A DNA stretch of 64,000 nucleotides from Edaphochlamys debaryana (GCA_016858145.1 JAEHOE010000098.1:124001-188000); one strand, 5' to 3'; shown: positions 45,964 to 58,419, counted from the first letter of the stretch. The notes: generated by a model not told the origin, from the letters alone. A program made the numbers and translations.

Positions 45964-48900
45964 ATGCCGACTCGGCGCCGAGCACGTTCTGGCGCAGGGC
46001 CTTTGGGTTGCTTTATGCTGATCAGTCTCGCACTACGTCTGGTTGGAGCTGGGACAGAGCTATCAGCGGAGGCGAGCGCGGAGCTCCAGGCAAAGCATGC
46101 GCGCAGCTTGCAGAACCTGTTTGGGCGCTCGGCACCCAAGTCCTTCACGCGGAAAGTCACCGTCGAGGATACCTTTGGTGAGAAATTCGTCCGCTCGGGC
46201 ATTCCTGCAAGGCCGGCACCACCCCGCCAGGAACCTTGGGCTCCCTCATCCCTCCCACCCTCTCTCCCACCCCCAAAACGCCCCCCTCCTGCAGCAACCA
46301 TCTGGCATAGTGAGCTAATCGACATGATGAAGGTGCGTTGCCCGAGTCGTGCGTGCTGGCGGTGCCTCGCAAGGTGGGCAGCCTGGGTGCGTCCGGCGAC
46401 CCTGCAGTGCGGCAGTACATGCGGCGTGCCCACCGGCTGGGGGCGCGGGCACAGCGACCCTCCGGGGCTGTCCAAGGGATGCCACAGCTGTCAGGCGCGA
46501 GCCCATGACTGCCCTAGTATGGATGATGCCTATCACACAGTGGCGGGTTTCCCCGGCCGGTGCACGGCACGGTGGGCTGGGTTTCCGTGTCCCTAGGAGG
46601 GAGGGGTCATATGATGGAGGCCGTGTGGGGCAATCTTCCGGCTGCGAGCTAGGGGTCATGCCCGATGGGGTAGGAAGAGGCGTCCTGTCGAGGGGCGGGA
46701 AGGGGGCGGCGAGGTACCGCCCTCCGCCCTGTTTACAACGCCTGGCCTCCCTCTCCTTCCGTGAGGAGGGCAGGGCGTTGACGCAAGGCCTCGTGTTCCG
46801 AGGCGCTTGTTCCGCGGCGTGTGGTGAAGTCGGGCTCAGGGGAGACTGGGGCGGGGCCATGGGGCGGGGCCCATGCGGCCCTGATGGCCGCAGCGGGGCC
46901 CAAACGCAAGGGCGGGGCCTGCGGCCTGCGGCCTCCCCAGGCCCCTTCGCCACCAGGGGGGGGGGGCGCGTGCGCAACTTCCGAGGACAGGGCATGACGC
47001 ACTAGCAAGGCCCCAGCATGCCGTGCCGCCTCCAAGCCCAAGCCCTTCCGTGGGCCCCGGGGCTGGGAGCGGGGTGGCCTCCGGTCCCCGGGGCGGGGTC
47101 CGACCCACATGGGGACGGAGCAGGGAAGGGACTGGTGCACGCGTCAGGGACCGAGGAAGTGGGTGGAACCTGACGTGGTCAACGGTCAACGGGGAAGGAG
47201 GGGCCCATGCGCGGGGCTATGGGCCCCGGTTGAAGAGAGCAGGCTGTGGGGCGTGTAGGGTAGCGTGCTACCCGGCTGGACTGGCCATGGCAGGTGGGGA
47301 TGCCGCCGGTCCGATCCGGTGTACCGCCTACCGCTTGTCAACCGCTTTTCAACCGCTTCCCAACCAACCGCGTCTTCCTCCAGGTGCAGCAGGGCTTCGG
47401 CCGGCTGCAGGAGACGGTTAAGAAGATCGAGGCGGCCAAGATCAAGATGCTCATGACGAGCTGCTCATGGGTGGGTGCCGTACCGGTGCAGTGCCGTACC
47501 GCCGTACGCTGAGCTGGCCCCGGGCCGCGGGCTGCACCGGGCGCAAAGGCGTTGCGGCTTTGGGGGGGGGGGGGGGCGGTGTGAATGCCTCGAGCAGGGC
47601 GGCGCTAGGCCTGCAGCACAGGGGGCTGCGGTGTGCAGGGGCTTGTAAGCTTGGGGTCATCTGGGTCCTCCTGCGCTGCAGGCCTCCCTCCCCTTCTTTG
47701 ACCCTCCCTTTCCCCCCCGTCCCACAGGACTACCTGGCTCCCTCGTCCGACCCCGCCACCTTCCGTTGGGCCTACCTGGACCAACTCATAGGCACCGTGG
47801 TCAATAGCACAAGCCTCAAGGCAAGGGGGAGGGGCAAGGGGGAGGGGCAAGGGGGAGGGGCAGGGGGGTAGGGGCAGGGGGCAGGGGCAAGGGGCAGGGG
47901 CAAGGGGCAACCGGAGCGGGGTGTGGAGCCCGGGCTGGGTTTGGGTCTTGGTAGCTGAGAACGACGCGAACCACCTCCTCCGGTGTTTCTCCTACGGCAA
48001 TTCCCCTGTACCGGAACCCCACTTCCCTCCCGCCAAAAGCTGCGTCCTGCGTGCTTTTCGGTCCTGCGTGCTCCCTCTTCGATCAGCGTCAACCCTCCAG
48101 CTCTCCCTTTCACTCCATCGCCCTTGCTCGCTTCTTCCTGCCCAGGTCGCCATCCTCATTGACGTCATGCGCTACCCCAAGTGGCTCCACAAGCAGCACC
48201 CCGACTGTAACGCCCGCGACGCTGGCGGCCGCGAGTACCGCCACCTGTCCTGGTTCCACCCGGCAGCCAACGAGAAGGCGCTGGGCGTGCTGCAGGTGCG
48301 TGTGCCGTACAGGCACCGTACGGCACCGAGTGTACGGCACTCCGTAGTCCGTACGGCGTGTCGCCGTGCGTGCAATCTCTCGTCAACGACTCCTTCAGCT
48401 TTGCTATCCCTTGCCAGACCTTGCACCCCACACCCCCGCGCACCCCGCCCGTACACCCTATGGCGTCCGTACATCCAACCTTGGGGTGGGACCACCCCCG
48501 TCGGGCTCGCCTTCTCTCCCAGCCCGCACCGAACTTGTTTATGTCAAAGATTACCCCCGCGCGACCCCCCGACCCCCCGACCCCCCGACCCCCCGACCCG
48601 CCGACCCCCCGACCCCAGGCCGTGTCAAAGTACCTAGCCACCAAGTTCCAGGGGCGGGTGGTGGCCATACAGCCGGGGTACAACAACGAGTACGAGGTAA
48701 GGTGTACGACAGTACGACAGTAGGGTTTACGGCAGTACGAGTGGAGGAGGGATGGAGGGAGGGAAGGGTCGGAAGGAGGGGGGTAGGGCGCTGTTGGGTG
48801 AGGGGGGATGGGATGTGGGACGTGGGATGCGTGTGTGCCTCATGCCACGCTGACAGCCCCTGTCGTACGCCCGCAGGCCAAGTTCACCCAAGAGTACGAC

Positions 48901-51900
48901 AGTTTCCAGGACTACAACGTCCACGCAATGGCGCTGTACCGCGCGTACCTGAGGGACCAGGGGCAGAACGTGAGGGGGTGGGAGGGGGGGGAGAGAGGGG
49001 GGGAGTGAAGTTTACAGTGTGTCAGTGTGTGTTTGGTGGTGGTGGGAAGGGGGCCGCGTGCGCGCTGTCAGTGTTGCGGGAAAGCGGAAGGTGGGCATGG
49101 ATGGAGAGTGTGGGAGGCGTGAGGTGGTCGGCATCTCGAGGTTTCGGCCCACGGTGACCTCGCATACCTTCACCTCACCCGGCACCGAGTTCACCTCCCG
49201 CGTCGCTCCAACCCCACCTGAGCCCCGCAAGCAGCCGCGTCCCTTACAACACTTCCACCTTGCAAACCTGGCCCTTCCCCTTCCCCCCCAAAGGTGGATT
49301 CCCTCAATCGGCGCTGGGGCACCACCTTCAAGGGCTGGGACCAGGTGGGGGGGGGGGGTTGGGGGGGCGGGGTGGGAGGGGGGGGGGGGGGGGGGGGGGG
49401 GAGGGGACCATGTCGAGGAGCACACGCGTGACAAGCTAGACACGGTAAAGAAGTCAGAAGAGCGGGCCCGAGGCGCATGTGCCGAGCACCTGCAAAGGCA
49501 CGGGGGCGGCGAGAGGGTCTAGGCAGGGGCCCCGCGGCAGGCCTCTCCAGGGCCTCTCTGCCCCTGCCCCTGCCCCGCACCATCCCGTTGTGCACACCGC
49601 TCGCACCTCTCGAGCCCCTCAACGCAACGCCGTCCCCCTCTCTCCCGCTGCCCTCCACGCCACGCCACCCCGGACCCCACCCCAGGTGGAGCCGCCCCGC
49701 CTCAACGCGGGCTCCCTCACCGGCATCGAGGAGAGCTCACGGTGGGGCCACGAGGGGGGCGGGCGGAGGGTGGTCAAGGGAGCTCGCGGAGGTGACGGCA
49801 GGGGGCATGGGAAAGAGCTCGCGGTGGGGTCATGTCGGGGCTTGGGGCGGACGGTGGATAAGGGAGCCAGCGCAGCGCGACGGCAGGGGCCATGGGAAAG
49901 AACTCACGGTGGGGCCACGGGGGGCGCTGGAGCTTGGGGCCGAGGGCAGGCACGCAAGGGAGACTGCGGGGGTTGACGGCAGGGGTCATCGAGGAGAGCT
50001 CACGGTGCGGCCACGCGGGGGACGGGCGGGAGGAGGCTTGTGGGCAATGAGAATCGGCGCGCTTGCCCCATCCCTTTTGAAGAAACGCATGTTCCCACCC
50101 TGTTTCCGATCCTCTTGTCCCCAAAGCTACTGGGACTGGCAGCACTTCCGCGTCTCCTTCGGCGCCTCGGTCTTCAACAAGGCGTGCGGGGCGGTCAAGG
50201 CGGGCGGGCTGCTGTGCTACCACCACACGCCTGAGGTGTGAGGGGAGGGCCGAAGGGGATCGGAGGGGTTTGCAGTCGTGTGGTCTAGGGGCTGGCACGG
50301 GGTAGGGGAGGGGCGAAAGGAAGAAAGGAAGAAGACGGCGGGGAAGGGGGTTGGGGTTGCACGGGAGCTCGTGAGGGGCTGGAGCGGGAGCCTGCGGTGT
50401 AGGGCCATCATAAGAATGGTAAGGATTGTAAGGGGTAGGTCGGGCCTCAAAAGCTGTAAGCTCACATCAGTGGTAGGGGGCAGTGAATGCGGGCCTCAAA
50501 GCCGAACGCCAAAGCCGAACGTCAAAGCCGAACGCTGCTTACATCAGTGGTCGGGGGCAGATCGGGGCCTCAAAGCCAAACGCCCGGTTGTGGTTCCTGC
50601 CACCAGCTGCCACTTCACAATACCAGAACCCTCGCGCCCCTCCTGCGCATAATCTATAAGGGGCAGGTCGGGGCCTCGAGCTCAGAGCCGAACACTGGTT
50701 CATGTAGCCTTGCTGCTCCAGAACCCACCCCCCTCCCCTCCCCTTTACGTGCGCCCTGTCCTCCTCGCCAGTTCTTCTCCGTGCTCGATGCCATGTACGG
50801 CGCATCGCTGTTCAAGTACCTCTCCGCCAGCCCCAACACGGGTGGGAGCGTCAGAGTGCCCTCGTCTCCTCGTGCCTATCGCCCACCCTCACCCCTGCGC
50901 AACCAGGCCTTGCCATGGCATGATTCTGGACCCTTCCCCTAACCGTGTGGCCACGCCCTCTTGCCCTCCCTCCAGACTTCATCATCATGGATTCCAACTT
51001 CCGTACGCCAAACGGCCAGATGATCCACCCGCAGAAGCTGCGTGTGTACATCAGCGCCGCCATCCCGTACGGCAAGCCTGTGAGTGATCTCTTTCCCGCA
51101 CGCGCCGTGCCGCTGGCCCCTGTGGACCTCCGTCCGCGCGCTAACTCATTCTTCTCCGCTTATGTGTGACCCGGGCCCTAACTGCCAACCGCCCAACCGC
51201 TAACCGCCCGCCAGGTGTACTTTGAGGCGGCCATGGAGCGGTACAACAACATGTCCCTGCTGGTCAACGGCTTCAAGGTGCGTGCTGGACCTATGTTATA
51301 CAGAGCTGCGACGATCTGTCTGGGCGAGGGCTTTGTCGGACTGCTGATGAGCGAGGCGCTTCGTTGTGCCCTAAGCCCTCACACTCCCTCACTCTTGCCC
51401 CGCGCTTTGACACCATCAATCCAGCCCTCGCATTGCCTCACTCTTTCTCTCGCAGGCCTCCCTGCTGGCGGGCGCGCCCAACCTGGGCATTACTAATTGG
51501 CTCCAGGGCGGCGTTCCCATGGACGAGAAGCTGACGGAAGCCATGCAGGCAAGATGCCGTACGGCTCTGGAGGGTGCAGGGGCGGTATCGGGCAGGCGAA
51601 TGTGCACGTGGGACTGGGCTGCGGCTGTTTTGCCAGGGCATCTGGAAAGGCGGTCGAGGGTCCAACATGTGCTTTTTGTGCGGCATTCAAGGGCTGGGGC
51701 CCCGGTTCTCCCTCGACGCTAAGGGGAGGACCCCCACCCGTCATGCCCTACTCCCACCGCTGGTCCCACACGCTTCCTCCCACTCATTCTCAAGCTTCAC
51801 CCGCCCCATCCGACCCCCATCCAAACCCAAACCCTCCCCCCACCCCAGGGCGCCGCCAACCCCGCCCCCTGCGCCCCCGATGAGCTGGTGGGGGTCTTCA

Positions 51901-53691
51901 TCCACCTGGACAGCTGCAGCGCCTGGACCGGGCTGCAGGTGGGGGAGGGACGTTGAGTAAAGAACAAGGGGGAGAGAGATGGCGGGAAGGGAGGGTGGGC
52001 TCACCCACCTGGACAGCTGCAGCGCATGGACGGGGCTGCAGGTGGGGTACGGGGGCGGTTGACGGTTGGGCAGGGGGTGTGTGGGGGCGGTGGGGGGGGG
52101 GGGGCAGGGGGGGAGACTGAGGGAGGTGTGAGGCAGGGGTTGGCGGAGCTGGGGTGGGTGGGGGGGGTGCTCTTGCGCCTGGACTCCTGCAGCGCCTGGC
52201 TGGGGCTGCAGGTGGGAAAGAGGGGGGGAGGGGGAGGGGCTGCAGAGTGGGGGGTCGCAGGGGGGAGTGGCAGAGGGGGATTGAAGGAAGGGATTAGGGG
52301 GGCTGGGGGATGTGTGCTCTTGGAGCCCTCAGCATCGGGCAGCGAGCACAGAGTCCCTCTCGGCCCCGCACTCGCTTAGCCTTGCCCAGGCACGATCCCC
52401 CCGCTGTGCTCCGCTGTCCCCCACACGCTCTTCCGTCCCCCCCTCCCCCTCCGCAGTGGCAAGCTTCCTCCAAGGCCCCGCTGCACGAGTTCATCGATGT
52501 GAGGCGGGGGGGGGCACACTCGGGGACGACTCGCTGGAGAGGCTCACAGCGGTCCGCACCGGGGGCAGGGGCGCGGGCGCGGGGACCGAGGCGGGGGGGT
52601 AGACGCGAGGGGACAGGAAGAGGCAGGGAAGGCGACCGAGGCGGACCAGGGCTGGCAGGTACCACCACCTCGGCCTCCTCCCACCGGTACCCCACTGCCC
52701 CCTTCGCCATGGACCTCCCCTTCCTCCATCCCCACGCCCATCCCCCCCACCGGCACCCCCACCGCCCCCCCCCCCCACACACACACACCCTCAGAAGCTG
52801 GCCTGGAACGTGACGGCCCGCTGCGAGACCGACCTGGAGGTGCACGTGGAGCTGGGCAGATTCCTGGAGGTGGGGGGGGGAGGGGGAGGAGGGGGGGGAG
52901 AGGGACGGGGGAGGGGGAAGCGGGGGCAGGGGGGAAAAAGGGGCGCGAAGGTGGGCTTGCGGGTGTGGGCCTTGCTTGATGCCGTGGACCTCGGAAGGTG
53001 TATAAAGATGGGGGGGAGGGGGTAACAGGGGCGGGGAGAGAGGCTGGGGAGAGCTCCACGGATGGGGGCAGGGCTGTCGCTCACTGGGCTCATGCGTGTG
53101 GTAGGCGGGGGGAGCACTCGTTGGGGAGGGGGGGAGAGGGGCACGGGGGGTCATGGGTGGACCGCTCGGCCGTGATGAGCTGAGCGAGGCAAGGGCGTAG
53201 GGGCGCGGGTCTAGCTCTGTTGGTGGTCAGGGGGGCCGGGAAGAGGGGGTCGGCTAAGGCCATGCGTGGGGTGGTGGCGAGCACGGCTTCAGAACTGAAG
53301 CGGTCGGGTCTTGGCCCGCCCGCAAACACGCACAGCTTACAACCTTGCACCCCTCTCTTGCCCCGCCCATCCCCCCAGGCCATGCCGCGGTTCAACCGGG
53401 CCGTCTTCGTTGAGCCCCTCATCTTGTACGGCAGCGCGGAGCTGAAGGATTACGTAAGAGTCAAGACGGCCCTCGACAAGCTCCCCCACGCGGTGGGTGC
53501 CGTTACTGCCATGCGCACTCCGCGCGTGATCGGCCCCCAACAAACTGTCATCTACCCCTGATGCTCGCTCGCTCAACAACCGCCCAACCACCCAACTGCT
53601 GCAGATCTTCCACCTGCCAACCAACTCCAGTCGCGGCCTAGAGCTCAAGGTGTTCCAGGATCTCCGGGCTGCCGTACGGGATGAATTCTGA
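45964..53691 (+). CDS. Secreted clan-A glycoside hydrolase, beta-galactosidase-like
   Basis: Predicted 568 aa from 19 exons: 45964-46177, 46295-46332, 47384-47470, 47728-47820, 48146-48295, 48619-48696, 48877-48969, 49294-49344, 49686-49741, 50127-50235, 50772-50841, 50976-51079, 51215-51277, 51456-51548, 51849-51938, 52457-52498, 52795-52869, 53379-53492, 53605-53691; phases agree throughout. The N-terminus is a signal peptide (basic start, then GCFMLISLALRLVGAG). The middle resembles GH42-type TIM barrels: RYPKWLHKQHPD, VVAIQPGYNNEYE (probable catalytic acid/base Glu after Asn), then SLNRRWGTTFKGWDQVEPPR. The nucleophile is not identified with confidence. Family members cleave beta-galactosides or related glycans, so wall-polysaccharide turnover is plausible. 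Introns 4 and 14 appear to start with GC (47821, 51549). Several introns hold duplicated donor segments or long G-runs. The family number is uncertain. Confidence 0.75.
49345..49407 (+). repeat. Poly-G tract at intron start
   Basis: Directly after the exon ending at 49344 comes gtgggggggggg and then about 60 bases that are nearly all G, including a run of about 24 G. The same intron ends in a C-rich tract before the acceptor at 49685. Confidence 0.9.
49723..50015 (+). repeat. Tandem copies of an exon end plus donor in glycoside hydrolase intron 9
   Basis: The exon end and donor catcgaggagagctcacggt (from 49724) recur at about 49816 (agctcgcggtgggg), 49901 (aactcacggtgggg) and 49997 (agctcacggtgcgg). 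Spacings are about 82, 85 and 96 bp. The last copy also retains the upstream tcatcgaggag. Confidence 0.85.
50430..50705 (+). repeat. Imperfect intronic repeats
   Basis: Blocks of gggcctcaaagccgaacgc and catcagtggtcgggggcag recur three to four times inside the intron 50236-50771, with a short run of three caaagccgaacg units. Confidence 0.75.
51901..52216 (+). repeat. Three copies of an exon end plus donor in glycoside hydrolase intron 15
   Basis: The end of the exon at 51849-51938 (cacctggacagctgcagcgc..., with its gtgggg donor) recurs at 52007-52047 with few changes and at 52177-52216 with more. Each copy ends in ggggctgcaggtggg. Confidence 0.9.
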
Positions 53692-54945
53692 GGAGGCCAC
53701 GGATAGATCCAGCATGCACCCGTGAGCGAGGAGCAGGTTGACAGCAGTGGGGGCAACGGCGGGGCACCATAGTCCAAGCGTGCAAGGCCATCGGGAAAAC
53801 GCATAGCTTCGCGCAGGATGGGGTATTGAAGTTTGTCAGAGTGTGGCAGTGCTGGGGGCAGATGCTGGGGGCGCCGCCGTCGGGTCGACGGGTCCTGGCT
53901 GGGAAGTGCACATGGCAACGGGAGAGAGGGAGCAAGCTGCCTCGACTTCAAGGTGACCGTACACAATGAGGGTTGGGTGGGTCCGTAATTGTGACGTTCA
54001 GGTGCGCAAGTTGCCAGCATGACAACTGAGTGGTGCGTGGCTTCTCGCTGGAGAGACTTGGGGCCTCAAGACGTGGGACATTCACAGGTGTCCAGGAGCC
54101 AGGGGGGGAGGCGGGCATAGCCCCCGCGCAGTACACAAGCAACAAGGCCATCTAGCACTACACGGAGCGGTACGCGCAGAAGATGTAGTCGGTGATGCGG
54201 CTGATAGCGGCTATGCTAGAGTAACCGGCATGCTGTTGCTGTCGATGATGTAGAGCTGCGCCGGTTACCGCTAGCAGACTGAGCCAGGGGGGGAGGGGGG
54301 GTAAAAGGAGGAGCAGGGGCAAACCCTTTATGCAAACCCGCTCCACTGAAAGGGCACGCCTGGGCAGGTTGGGGGCTACCCAGTACCCACCTGACCTCAC
54401 CCTGACAGAAGCCCCAGCGCACCACCAGAGACCAGACCCCAGGGCACCGGTCCCCAGGGCCGCGACAAGCAGTCCGCATTACGCAGCGGTGTCTGAGAAT
54501 TGCATGGGTGGTCAATCCCGGTGACACTTTAGACCTGCGGCCGCTGCGGGTTTGCCCTTCGTCTGTCCCGGGGGTCGGGGCCTACCCTTTCCGAGACAAC
54601 TCGACACGGTTCCGTCGCCGCGGCAGTGAGCGTAGCATAAAGGCCTGGGAGGCGCCGGCAGGGGGCGCTGACCGGCTGGCGCTGTGGTGGAAATGGGCGG
54701 TGGGGGGCCCCGCGGGAGCCGGCCATACACCATGCCGCAAGGCCTCATGCGGCGGCCGTTCACCAGCCCCCGCTGCACAATCTAGTTGCCTCAGCACGCT
54801 TACGTTTTCACTACTTTTGGCCCACCAGGTTCTCTGCAAAGCCAGGCTCTCTGCGCGAAGCCGAATAGCGACTTTACACTCAGATCACTGAACGCTCGGC
54901 GGTCGGCAGCCGCGACGCCACTGGTTGTCGCATAGTTTGTTTGGG
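53692..54945. other. Intergenic region
   Basis: No gene supported on either strand. It contains a repeat shared with 57224-57318 (at 54111-54205) and, from 54621 to the next gene, a segment shared with the region upstream of the F-box-like gene at 62623. Confidence 0.5.
54111..54205 (+). repeat. Dispersed repeat (partner at 57224-57318)
   Basis: About 95 bp beginning gggcatagcccccgc and containing tctagcacta, cacggagcggta and gatgtagtcgg recurs with roughly 15 percent change at 57224-57318, on the same strand. Both copies are intergenic, either side of the first F-box-like gene. Confidence 0.8.
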
Positions 54946-56722
54946 ATGGAGTGCGGACACAGTCCTTGCATGGAACCTGCTGAGCATCCCGCATCCGTAG
55001 CGTGGCTTCCGGCGATAGCAGCACGCATAGCCAGCTTCCTGCCTACCAACGATGTGGCCTGCACGCTTCGACTCGTGGACAAGGCGGCTTCGGAGCAGTT
55101 CAGCGATTTGCATTCTGTGCAGCTGTCGCAGCCAGCTCCACGCGACGCCTTCGCGGAGCACTGGCTCGCTCCTGAGGTCTGCAGAAACCTGACGCTGAAG
55201 CAACGGAAGAAGCTGGTGTGCCTGGTCGCGGCCAGCGGCGATGTGGCCAACCTGGAGATGGCCACGCAGGCGGCCGGCTGCACGCTCGAGCTGCGCATGC
55301 CCATGGCTGCTGCATACACGGGAGCGCTAGAGAGCTTACAGTACCTTATGAGACTTGTCCCGTTTTCGGAGTTTGCTTGGGCGGTGGTCCTGGACTGCGC
55401 CGCTGAGGCAGGCCACCGCGCAGTGTGCGAGTGGGGCGTCGCCCACGGGGCCGAGCGGAGTTGGCGGGCCGTGGCCGCTGCTTACAGCGGCTGCCATACG
55501 GAGCTGGCGGAGCTGCTGAGGCCGGAGGCGGGGGAGCCCAGCCTTCGGGGCAAGACCGACATGCTGGCGGGCGCGGCGGAGGGCTGCAGCCTCGATCTGC
55601 TCAAGGGCATGTGGGCGGAGTGGGGCGAGCAGCTGGTGGCGGAGGCGCCTGGGAACCAACCGCAGTACTACACATACCTCGTGCTCTCCGCCGCCGTCGG
55701 CAGTCCCATGCCAGACTGGGAGGCCAAGGCGGAGTTTCTGCTCGCCAGGGGCCTGCGCTTTACTGAGCACTCCGCACGCCCCGCCCCGCGGCTGCCGCCC
55801 GCCACGGCCCTGCAGCGCCTCGAGTGGATGCGGGGGCGGGGCTGGGCCCCTGGAAAGGATAGCTTGCAGGTCGCGATCTGGTCGGGGAGCCTCCCTTTCG
55901 TCAGCTGGATGCTAAATGCCGGCGCGACGGTAATGCCATATGCGGTCTTCCATGACTTGTGCGCGGTGGCGCCACTCGAGCTCGTCCAGTTGCTCGTCAC
56001 TCGGGGGCTTAGTACGCCAGTACAGGCCCTGCCGAGCGCCCTCAGTGCCGGCACCCAGGGCCTGCTCGCCCTGCGCTGGCTAATCGACACGTACGGAGCG
56101 GGGGTGCTGCGTCCCAGGGTGCACGGCCAGAGCTGCTTTCACACGGCTCTGTGGAGGCGATGGAGATCGCACTCGAGTACGAGGGATATCGGGCGACCGT
56201 CACCTCATTGAGCTGGTATCATGCAGCAGAGTCAGGCTGTGAGGCGGCGCTCGAGTGGCTGGACCAGAGGGGCTGCCCCAAGCCGGTGAGTTGGGGAGGG
56301 GGCTGGGAGGGCTTACGACCAGACCTCAAGGATGCCGCATCAACTTGAAAAGGGCAGGCTGCGACTGCGTCGCCCCAGCTCGTGACTCCCGTCCCGCCCG
56401 ATGTGCTCTATGTGCGCCCGGGTGCGGTCCGCAGGCTGACGGCCGGCCCTACGCAGCGGCTGCCTCGAACAACGACGTGCGGACGCTGCGGGTGCTGCGG
56501 CGGCTGGGGCTGCCGTGGGGCGACGCCTTCGCATCCGCCGTGCGCGACGGAGCTGATGTCCCCACCCTGCGCTGGCTGGTGGCGGAGGGCTGCCCCGTGG
56601 ACTGGGCGGCAGCGAAGGCGGCAGCGGTGGACAGCCGGAATTTGGATCGCAGTGCAGAGCAGAGGGTTAGGGCGTGGACTGAGGAGGCAGCGGCCGCCGC
56701 TGCGCAGCCCGGGGGCGCCTAG
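54946..56722 (+). pseudogene. F-box-like/ankyrin-repeat gene, copy 1, frameshifted
   Basis: Two exons, 54946-56285 and 56435-56722. The N-terminus has an F-box-like block (AWLPAIAARIASFLPTNDVA, then CTLRLVDKAASEQF); ankyrin-type helices follow, with conserved units WEAKAEFLLARG, ATALQRLEWMRGRGWAP and LRWLIDTYGA. This family is greatly expanded in volvocine algae. F-box proteins usually recruit substrates to SCF ubiquitin ligases and ankyrins bind partners; the role here is unproven. Compared with copies 2 and 3, the frame breaks at about 56141-56150: the first frame reads to FHTA and then stops at 56211, while VEAMEIALEYEGY resumes in another frame from 56151. Exon 2 (LRVLRRLGLPWGDAFASAV, then VAEGCPVDWAAAKAAA) is intact. 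One base is missing or two are extra; this is either a real lesion or an assembly error. Confidence 0.75.
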
Positions 56723-58419
56723 GGCTCCCGAATGCCGGCCGCTGCGAGGAGCAGACGCTTGGGCGTACGCGCCGTGTTGTGCGGGGGTTGGGTATGTGCG
56801 TGGGGCGAGTTGCAGCTGCAGACTGTTGTATAGAGTTACGGGAACTCTGGCTCAGTGTGCCTCTATCTCTGTTCGTGCCGCTCAGTGCTTGTGCTTGTTT
56901 CTGCTCAATCAGTTCGAATGGAATCAGCAAGTGAGCGTGAGGACGACTGGGTTTTGCGGGGGCGATGTGGGAAGGTTCGTGCCGAAGGGGTATGTACGGC
57001 ATACGGCTGGGAAGGTTGTGCAAACAGCAGGCTTGCAGCCACGCGTTTGCAGAGGTGTACGGCTCCAAGCGGGGAAGATCTTTGCAGGGGCGTCTATGCG
57101 GGGCGGAGCAGGTGAGGACCTAGGGCTGGCGCAAAGAGTACGGCATGCTTAAAGTGCCGGGGGTTGGCAGAGGAGCGTGGGGGTGCGATCGAGACCAGCA
57201 CCGCAACCAGTGCTTGGGGAAGGTGGGCATAGCCCCCGCATAGCACACAAGCAGCAAAGCTTCTAGCACTAAACGGAGCGGTATGCGCGGACGATGTAGT
57301 CGGGGGTGCAGCTGAGCAGCGGTGGCCACGAACAGCAGACCAGACAGCAGACAGTGCTTGGGGAAGGGGCCGCCCCTCACTAGAGCCCCAACTCTCGACA
57401 CTCCTGTGCGGCCTGCCCAGCCGCTGCCTTCGCTTTCGTGGGCTGGCGTCCCGCACAACATAACGCCCCATTCCTTCCGCCCCTCAGCCCTTGCGGTCCA
57501 CGCCTCCAGGGGGGCCCGGCCTACACGACTGGGTGGCCCAGGCTCGGGCTGTACCTGGGGCAGTGTCGCTGGTGGCGCGGCGGGCGGAAGGCAGTAATTG
57601 CAGGTAAGTGCGCCAGGGCCCTGACCCCAGAGGCCTTGGGTGCCTCGGGACTGGGGGGCTGTGGACTGGGGGAATGGCCCGTGAGAGCCACTGGGACAGG
57701 AGTCGACAACACGAGGAGTGCGGGAGCTGGCGGGAGGATGTGTGTGGCGGGCGGGGGCCCACGTGAAGACCGACGACGACACGGCGCGACGGGGATGACG
57801 AGGGTATGCCTGTGCGGCATGCACCTGAGTCTTTGGGGGCAGGCCGGGAGTCTGGTTACAGGCTGGGGGTGATGGGCTCTTGCCTCAAGAGCAAAGCTGG
57901 GACTGGGCCCAGCGTTGCAGTGTTCTGTGGTCCGTCTTAGGGTGGGGATCAGGGAACACGCGCCAAGGGGCGGAGCAGTGGTCAAGCGGAGGGGGTCTAG
58001 CTCGCACGGGCCATGCAGTGTTTAAAGCAAAGCGCAATGCAGCGCAGTGCAGGAGGGCACCCTCGGCTCCAGGCCTCACGGCGTAACGGGGGATGCTGTG
58101 CTCGCAGGGGCCGCGCAGCGTAGCCAGGGTGACGACGAGGGATGGACGGGGGATGCTGCTGAGTTGCGGCCGCAATGCACGAGGGGAAGGAAAGACTCCT
58201 CCTCGGAGAAGGGCAGGGGTCTTGAGCAGGTGCCACGCGCATGGCTGGGACCCGCCCCCCCAACCCTAGACGACCCAGGAGGCACCATGCAGCCAGTACC
58301 GCACGCGTGTCCGTCAAGATCAAATCCTCAAAGCCTGAGTCTGCCTCTAGCGCCCACAACTAAAGTCGTCATCTTTACTTAGTGTAAAGCAGGCTTAGTG
58401 TTTCGCACTTGAGCGCGCC
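56723..58419. other. Intergenic region
   Basis: No gene supported on either strand. It holds the second copies of two dispersed repeats, 57224-57318 (partner 54111-54205) and 58026-58075 (partner 20081-20130). Confidence 0.5.
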
